Assembly (NCBI GenBank): GCA_963556255.1
Contig: OY744616.1
Span: forward strand, 14,727,272-14,791,271
From: Allolobophora icterica
Lineage: Eukaryota; Annelida; Clitellata; Crassiclitellata; Lumbricidae
Direction of reading: 5' to 3'
Length of the DNA: 64,000 nt
Shown here: piece by piece, positions 58,938-64,000 of the stretch
Position numbering within the stretch: position 1 is the stretch's first letter
Layout: each line of letters opens with the position of its first letter
Program-made: the position numbers and the translations under genes
The notes under the pieces: model-generated
The model's database searches: none
Seen by the model: only the letters and a program-made list of their open reading frames with translations
What the model was told of the DNA's origin: nothing

Positions 58938-59385
58938 CTTGAGATCTTGAACACAGCTTATTTACAGGTTGAATTTATTACTGCTTTACCATGTTATTGC
59001 AAACCTATCATGAATTAGAAAAAAATGCAACTGTTGAGATAAAATTATTGAAAGAAGATAGGATGCAACAATAGACTGAAGACAAAGAATAATGAAACCC
59101 TAATTGTAAATCCAAAAGCATGAACTACAAGTATGCAGAGACGTCACATGAATGATATCAATCAGTCAATTTATCTTTCTTGGCATCAATATTTACACAG
59201 TAATCTCGATCATACGTCTACATGCATACGTCATTTAACCAAGTAACATACAAACGTTCAGCATAATTAAATGCAAGAAGACCACAATTTAAAGGAGTTA
59301 AACAACTTGCATCATTTGAGATAATGACAAAAACTTTCTGGATAATCAATTCCTTGTTAAGACGGGTTTATTTAATTTATTTTTT
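58938..59385. other. unannotated sequence upstream of the ZNF frame
   Basis: AT-rich; presumably 5' UTR, intron or promoter of the zinc-finger gene. No clear TATA box or splice acceptor could be chosen. Confidence 0.4.
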
Positions 59386-59389
59386 TGTT

Positions 59390-59810
59390 CCAAAGTACTG
59401 CCATCAACGGCAATGGGTACCCCCCCCAAAGGATAAATGTCCCACTAAGATGGGGATACTGCATGCACATGTATCTAGTCAGTTTGATACAATGGGGCTA
59501 TAGTTCACCCTCCCATGCGTTAAAGTATCATATAATTTATTAACGCAAATAGAGGAGCTTCATTAGCTAGTTTTAAATCTTAACTATCCTTAACGACAGC
59601 TCCTGTCTCCAGTGTGACGTCCGCTAACAACAGTTGCTTCAAGGTAGTCATGATAAATAAAGAATATTATGATGCTGTATCGGTGGATACAAGAAAATGA
59701 CGTAACCTTTTTTAAACTCGTATTTATTATTTGATGGTTTGATTTCAATAGGTAATGCATTCCATACTGAAGGACCGGTAACTTTTAGATGTTACAGAGT
59801 GCATGATAGT
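59390..59810 (-). mobile_element. 5'-truncated LINE, relative of 8669-9740
   Basis: The minus strand has KVTGPSVWNALPIEIK, equivalent to KSMGPQIWNTIPPHIR, and a 3' UTR with the AGATTTAAAACTAGC and CCCATCTTAGTGGGACATTT segments, equivalent to CCCCGCTTAGCGGGACTCTG of the first copy. Confidence 0.7.
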
Positions 59811-60174
59811 GCAGCCAAGGTATTACTGGAGAGATGACTTAAACACTGCAACACTTTTCTGTTACCATTCTGTAAATCTGAGATCACTCAACCGATATTT
59901 GAAAGTTTTCTTACCCTTTGTAAATTTATGTTTGATCATGCTTCCAAGATATTGTGACAGAAAGTGTGGAATAGGCAGCCTAGCAACACAAAGTCATGAT
60001 CGAATAAGATTGTTTTATTCTGCTTATTTTAAATTTGGCAAAGAAGGGCCAGAAACTATAGTAGCCAACTCAAGAATACAATCATTGGAAAAATTAATAA
60101 CCATGATCCTAGCCATAAAACAGTATAAAACAAATGAAAATATGCTGCATCATGTGGACGAGGAATGATCAATT

Positions 60175-60415
60175 ATTCCTAACATACAAGAGAGACCCAG
60201 GAAGTGGATTGTTCACATGTTGAGGTGGTTTTGCCTACTGAGATTATATCACAGAGAAAACAATGAGGAAAAGACAATGAGAGGAAGACCTAGATGGACG
60301 ATGCTGGACTGGATGATTGTAGATGGGTACAGTAACCTGAAGGAAGAAACCCAGCATCAAGAAAGGATGAGACACTGGACATGTGGGCCTGCCCAAAAGG
60401 AAAGAACTTGAATAC
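60175..60415 (+). pseudogene. LINE ORF2 C-terminal relic
   Basis: Encodes MRGRPRWTMLDWMIVDGYSN and EETQHQERMRHWTCGPAQKE, then a stop. This RGRPRxTxLDWM...DGYxxLKExAQHRExWR ending is a known C-terminal signature of LINE reverse-transcriptase proteins. The upstream frame (59,803-60,168) may belong to it but has no recognised motif. Confidence 0.7.
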
Positions 60416-60675
60416 CAAAACCCTTGCCAAATCTAACCCTGTTTGGAATCCCAGACTGCAGTGCCATAGAACAAAAGCACTGCACATATTTATTTCGTTA
60501 GATTACATCTACGAGTAATTGCTAAATTGCAAAACCATATTGTATTTCGCTAAAATTTACAAATATAGGCCTACAATGTCTAAAACTGCACAAAAAAGTA
60601 AACAATTATTTTGTAACTGTAAGTCACTGCATTAAAACTTAAAGAGACAAGGCTTATTTTTTCCAAAGGAACAAT

Positions 60676-61105
60676 GGTAATCCTGGGTTTTAGCGTCCGC
60701 AAGTATTTACATTGCATGAGGGATGAAAACATATCTTAGTAAAACTGAAAGTAGAAGACTTTGGAAGATTGATGTAAATATTACTGAAACTGAAAGCTGG
60801 GTCATCGATGAAAATATCACATGATAAAAGTCAAACTAGAAGTTGGAATTGCGAAGAAACAATTTCGTTTTAGCGCCGATATCTTTGCCGTGGATGAACG
60901 ATGAAAACATTTCATAGTTAAACTTAAACTAGAAGTTGGAAAATTGATGAAAATATAGCTCAAACTAGAAGCTGGATGTTCGATGAAAATATAACTGAAA
61001 CTAGAAGTTGGATGAACGATGATTATTTATTGTATTAATATAAAATTTTATTGTATTATAACGTTGCAATGAAAATAATTTCGGACGCTAAAACCCAGGA
61101 TTACC
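60676..61105. mobile_element. MITE, TIR GGTAATCCTGGGTTTTAGCG (copy 2)
   Basis: Same ends as 53,325-53,737, here flanked by a different perfect 8-bp duplication GGAACAAT (60,668-60,675; 61,106-61,113). The interior again shows AAACTAGAAGTTGGA units in inverse orientation. Confidence 0.95.
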
Positions 61106-61282
61106 GGAACAATTTCTATACTTCTCACAGAATTGCATAATTTCGCACAGACTGCAAAACAATTACGGAAAACAGTTAAAATCTTGAAATCAGCACATGA
61201 CGGAAAACAGCTAAGATCGAGCACATGAATAATTACACTTCCAACCGTTTCACATAATTGTGTTCCAAAAGTCGAAATTACT

Positions 61283-61510
61283 AATCGTAATCGGAAACTG
61301 CAAACTTATAAAGCGCCACTCGAAATCCAAGCGCAGGGCACCAGCTTATTCACGAGCGCTGCGTCATATCAGAGGGGTTCCAGAGGGCAGTCAAAGGAGG
61401 TCCGAGTCGGGTTTCCACGGGTCCAGGCCAGAGAGAATGCAGAGCAGCTGCTAAGGCGGGTGTCGTTTAGGTCGAGGATAATTAGAAGGAGCGGAGGATC
61501 AGATGACTTG
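61283..61510 (-). mobile_element. LINE 3' end, (GATTAC)n-tail family
   Basis: TAATCGTAATCGGAAACTGC, AAAGCGCCACTCGAAATCC, CAGGGCACCAGCTTATTCAC and CGAGCGCTGCGTCATATCAG match the 28,725 LINE tail on the minus strand. Confidence 0.75.
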
Positions 61511-61675
61511 TGGTTAGAATTCACACGTGCAGCCTGGGACCATGGTGAAAGAGATAGGATAGTGTGTGCACTGCCTATGCTTGCTATATAATATTTTTGG
61601 CTAGACTTATTTGCATTCGGTAGGTGGCGCTAGATTATAGCAGTACGCCGCCCGTGGATGTTCTTTACAAGAATA

Positions 61676-61900
61676 TAATCGTAATCTGCAAACTTCTAAA
61701 GCGCCACCCGAAGGCCAAGCACAGGGCACCAGCCAATTCACGAGCGCTACGTCAAATCAGAGGGGATTTCTAGAGAGTAGTTCAAATGAGGTCCGAATCT
61801 GAGGAGCTCAGGCGGGAGATCGTTCCAGAGACGTTTTACTCTGTTGGATATAATTCGGTTGGAGAAGTTGAGATGTGACTGGCAGTACCCGGAGTCAGTC
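61676..61900 (-). mobile_element. second LINE 3' end, same family
   Basis: AATCGTAATCTGCAAACTTC, AAAGCGCCACCCGAAGGCC and CAGGGCACCAGCCAATTCAC, same orientation as the copy 400 bp to the left. Confidence 0.75.
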
Positions 61901-62105
61901 GCTATGGAGTTACCGACTGACTTTATGAATTAGCGACTGACTTAGCAACTCAGTCGACTAAGTCGCATTCTTATCGACTGACTAAGTCGCTTAGACTTAT
62001 CGACTGACTTAGCGACTTGCTATCGACTTTTCAGGTAATCAGGTACCGACTGTCTTGATGAATAAGCGACTGACTTAGCAACTCAGACATACCGACATAC
62101 CTGAT
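61895..62105. repeat. short-period repeat of GACTGACTTAGCGACT
   Basis: Repeated and partly palindromic GACTGACTTAGC, CGACTTAGTCGC and CTGACTTAGCAACTCAG units over about 200 bp. Confidence 0.8.
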
Positions 62106-62686
62106 TACCTAACAACACTGTACTGACCGTGTGATCATTTCCATGGGCATTAGGCCTCAGGGGCTGATCCAAAGGGGCCAATCCGGCCATCCCCCCATTT
62201 GAAATTTACACAGGACGTCCCCCCCCCCATGACGAAGTAGACGATGATCGCTATGTGATCTTTCATGAGGAACATAAAATGACGAAATATAAAGAAAGTG
62301 ATAAAATAAAACCGGACAATTTGATTTTTTTAGTATGTAATTATGTATGTATGTATGTATATATTGTAGAGAAATTTTAATTGCCATGTAAATATTGTCC
62401 GACGGTTTTCTATTTCGACTACATCGACATCGAACTAATTTCCTTGTCAGATACGTGCTCAACTGTACATTAATATTCGACTTGCTTCTCTTCGCGGCCA
62501 TTGTTGTTAAAATAATTTCCGAAATTGGTGATGTTACGGATGATGCCACGCGTCGTAAGGTGTCGGCCGTGTTGTTATTGCCAATCATAATGCACGAAAT
62601 AGGATTGATGAGTCAGCAGTAATATTAGTACAGGTCACGGCACGCATTCACCGCTGCCGCAAGTAAGTAAATTAAAGTAATCTCAA

Positions 62687-63338
62687 CAGACCCGGCCCTA
62701 GGGTGTGTGGGGCCCAAGGCAGCAAGCGATGAGCGGGGCCCAGAGCAAAAAATGGCATTGCAAAGCTGATTCCCTGCCCATACAGTATTGGCAATCAGGG
62801 GCGGATCCAGAAGGTTTATCGGGGGGGGGCAAAATAATACATACATACATACATACATACATACACACCAGTGTTTAAGTTAGTCCCACTCTTCTGGGAG
62901 GGGAATCAAAGTTTGTGGGGGTACTGAGCAACGGACCAACGAAAACATTTTAAGGAATTCATCTCCGAAAAAATTGATGACCTTTTTTAGTCATTAATCC
63001 AGAAAATTCATATTTCCATATTAATTTTCGCCATTTTACTCGTCTACGTCTACGGGGGGCCACGTCCTGTGACGTCCTGTGTAAATATCAAATGGGGACC
63101 ATTATTTCCTCATTTTTCGTGACGGGGGCCACAGGACTGTAAATATCAAATGGGGGCATGGCCGGATTGGCCCCCTGGATCCGCCCCTGTTTTCAATACC
63201 ATAATGTGTATTAAAATAATGCATAATCAAACTTAAATGGGTTAAGGAACACTAAACTTATAGCCAGCAGAGCGGGACCCCTCAAAGCGCGGGGCCCAAG
63301 GCGGCTGCCTCGTTCGCCTTGCCCTAGGGCCGGGCCTG
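62687..63338. mobile_element. middle hAT-type element of the nest
   Basis: Starts CAGACCCGGCCCTAGGGTG and ends CCCTAGGGCCGGGCCTG. Flanks AATCTCAA and AATCTCAT match at 7 of 8. Contains GGGGCCCAAGGC near both ends, a motif seen in other hAT MITEs. Confidence 0.85.
62796..63189. mobile_element. inner hAT-type element of the nest
   Basis: Starts CAGGGGCGGATCCAGAAGG and ends CCCCTGGATCCGCCCCTG. Flanks TTGGCAAT and TTTTCAAT match at 6 of 8. Same terminal family as the outer element. Includes a short (CATA)n block at 62,838-62,867. Confidence 0.8.
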
Positions 63339-63599
63339 AATCTCATTTAGGTACTAGATTTGTCTATCGTCTTAGAATCTAACTCAAACTCAGCGAGCGA
63401 CGACCGACTGTCAGTCTGTCACCGACGGTGAGAAGCCTTCGGCTAGGCGAGTGGTAAATCGCTCGCCGGTACCTTTGCTAGGCGAGTGACCCAGGAGAGC
63501 GATCGATCGATCGCCTTAAATTCAGACGCTCTGATCATTCCCCCCCCCCATAAACCTTATAGATCCGCCCCTGTTAGGCCTAGTTGGAACCATTCGCGC

Positions 63600-63742
63600 G
63601 TGAAAATTTGATGACTTCTTTTGGTGTTTCTTCAAAATGTGTGTGTGTGGGGGGCCCATTGCATGGCGTGTCCCCCCACTATTAAAGATTGGGGTCTTGT
63701 CCCCCCTCGACCCCTTCCCCACCCCCATGATCGCAGCCCATG
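63600..63742. mobile_element. fragment of CATGGGCGGCGATC-family MITE
   Basis: TTTCTTCAAAATGTGTGTG, then GCATGGCGTGTCCCCC and the end CATGATCGCAGCCCATG at 63,742 match the right part of the 35,918 family. Confidence 0.7.
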
Positions 63743-63837
63743 ATTTAACCTGTCGCAGAGCCTTGCGCTCTGCGACTAATGGGGAGCTATTGGTCCCTCA
63801 GGCCCGCTCCTCATGTTGGGCTGGGAGCGCCTCTAAG

Positions 63838-63885
63838 TAGGTCCCTTGAAGAGGCGCTATATAAATTTTCAGAATGAATGTCAGA
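63838..63885 (+). mobile_element. LINE/SINE 3' tail motif
   Basis: AAGAGGCGCTATATAAATTT followed by TCAGAATGAATG is nearly identical to 12,488-12,525. GGCGCTATATAAAT is a common 3'-end motif of L2-type LINEs and their SINEs. Confidence 0.6.
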
Positions 63886-64000
63886 GGGAATGGCATTTTA
63901 CTGGTAATGGCATTTACGTGACATTTACATGCTCTTCCAGGTACTTTAAACTTGCGAGCATACGCGTTAACTGCACGTGTATTCGTTAAAGGTGCCCAAC

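Larger units (their letters stand above)
62158..63573. mobile_element. outer hAT-type element of a three-level nest
   Basis: Starts CAGGGGCTGATCCA and ends TAGATCCGCCCCTG. Perfect 8-bp duplication TTAGGCCT (62,150-62,157; 63,574-63,581). Holds the 62,687-63,338 element. No transposase. Confidence 0.88.

Overview
The window is animal nuclear DNA. The evidence is a split gene with canonical GT-AG introns, an animal-type PLK4 kinase gene, a C2H2 zinc-finger array, several LINE and tRNA-SINE families, many hAT-type miniature elements, and long (TACA)n, (GATG)n, (GT)n, (CT)n and (AAT)n microsatellites. Nothing is prokaryotic. A marine invertebrate, possibly a deuterostome such as an echinoderm, is my guess; the sequence alone does not fix the taxon.

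Layout. 1-15.7 kb is gene-poor: microsatellites of the CATA/TATG type, 3' fragments of at least three LINE families, and miniature inverted-repeat elements, several with perfect 8-bp target duplications. 15,772-27,684 is a complete, apparently very young Ty3/gypsy LTR retrotransposon on the minus strand (11.9 kb). Its 2,215-bp LTRs have TG...CA ends and a tRNA-Leu-like primer binding site, and it sits inside a (CATC)n tract with a 4-bp target duplication. Its first reading frame starts inside the 5' LTR and runs through the primer binding site. 28-37 kb is again repeat-rich: an L2-like LINE, a SINE flanked by 100-bp direct repeats, (CT)n and (AAT)n tracts, a decayed Helitron helicase with inverted flanking repeats, and two hAT miniature elements.

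37.6-52.3 kb holds the main host gene, a minus-strand PLK4 (polo-like kinase 4, centriole duplication). I could read fifteen exons with in-phase splice sites plus a probable sixteenth. They cover the kinase domain, linker and both cryptic polo-box halves. The first coding exon and the third polo box were not found. The introns carry several SINEs and miniature elements with clean target duplications. 52.4-56.9 kb is intergenic: more such elements, a LINE 3' end and a ~103-bp tandem repeat. 57.4-58.9 kb is a minus-strand gene with 14 C2H2 fingers; an in-frame stop separates it from decayed fingers downstream. 59-64 kb is repeats, ending in a three-level nest of hAT-type elements (62,158-63,573).

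The strongest leads are the LTR-encoded start of the retrotransposon frame, the broken gag frame whose junction sequence recurs beyond pol, the SINE between 100-bp direct repeats, the Helitron relic, the nested hAT elements, and the PLK4 gene with no recognisable third polo box.
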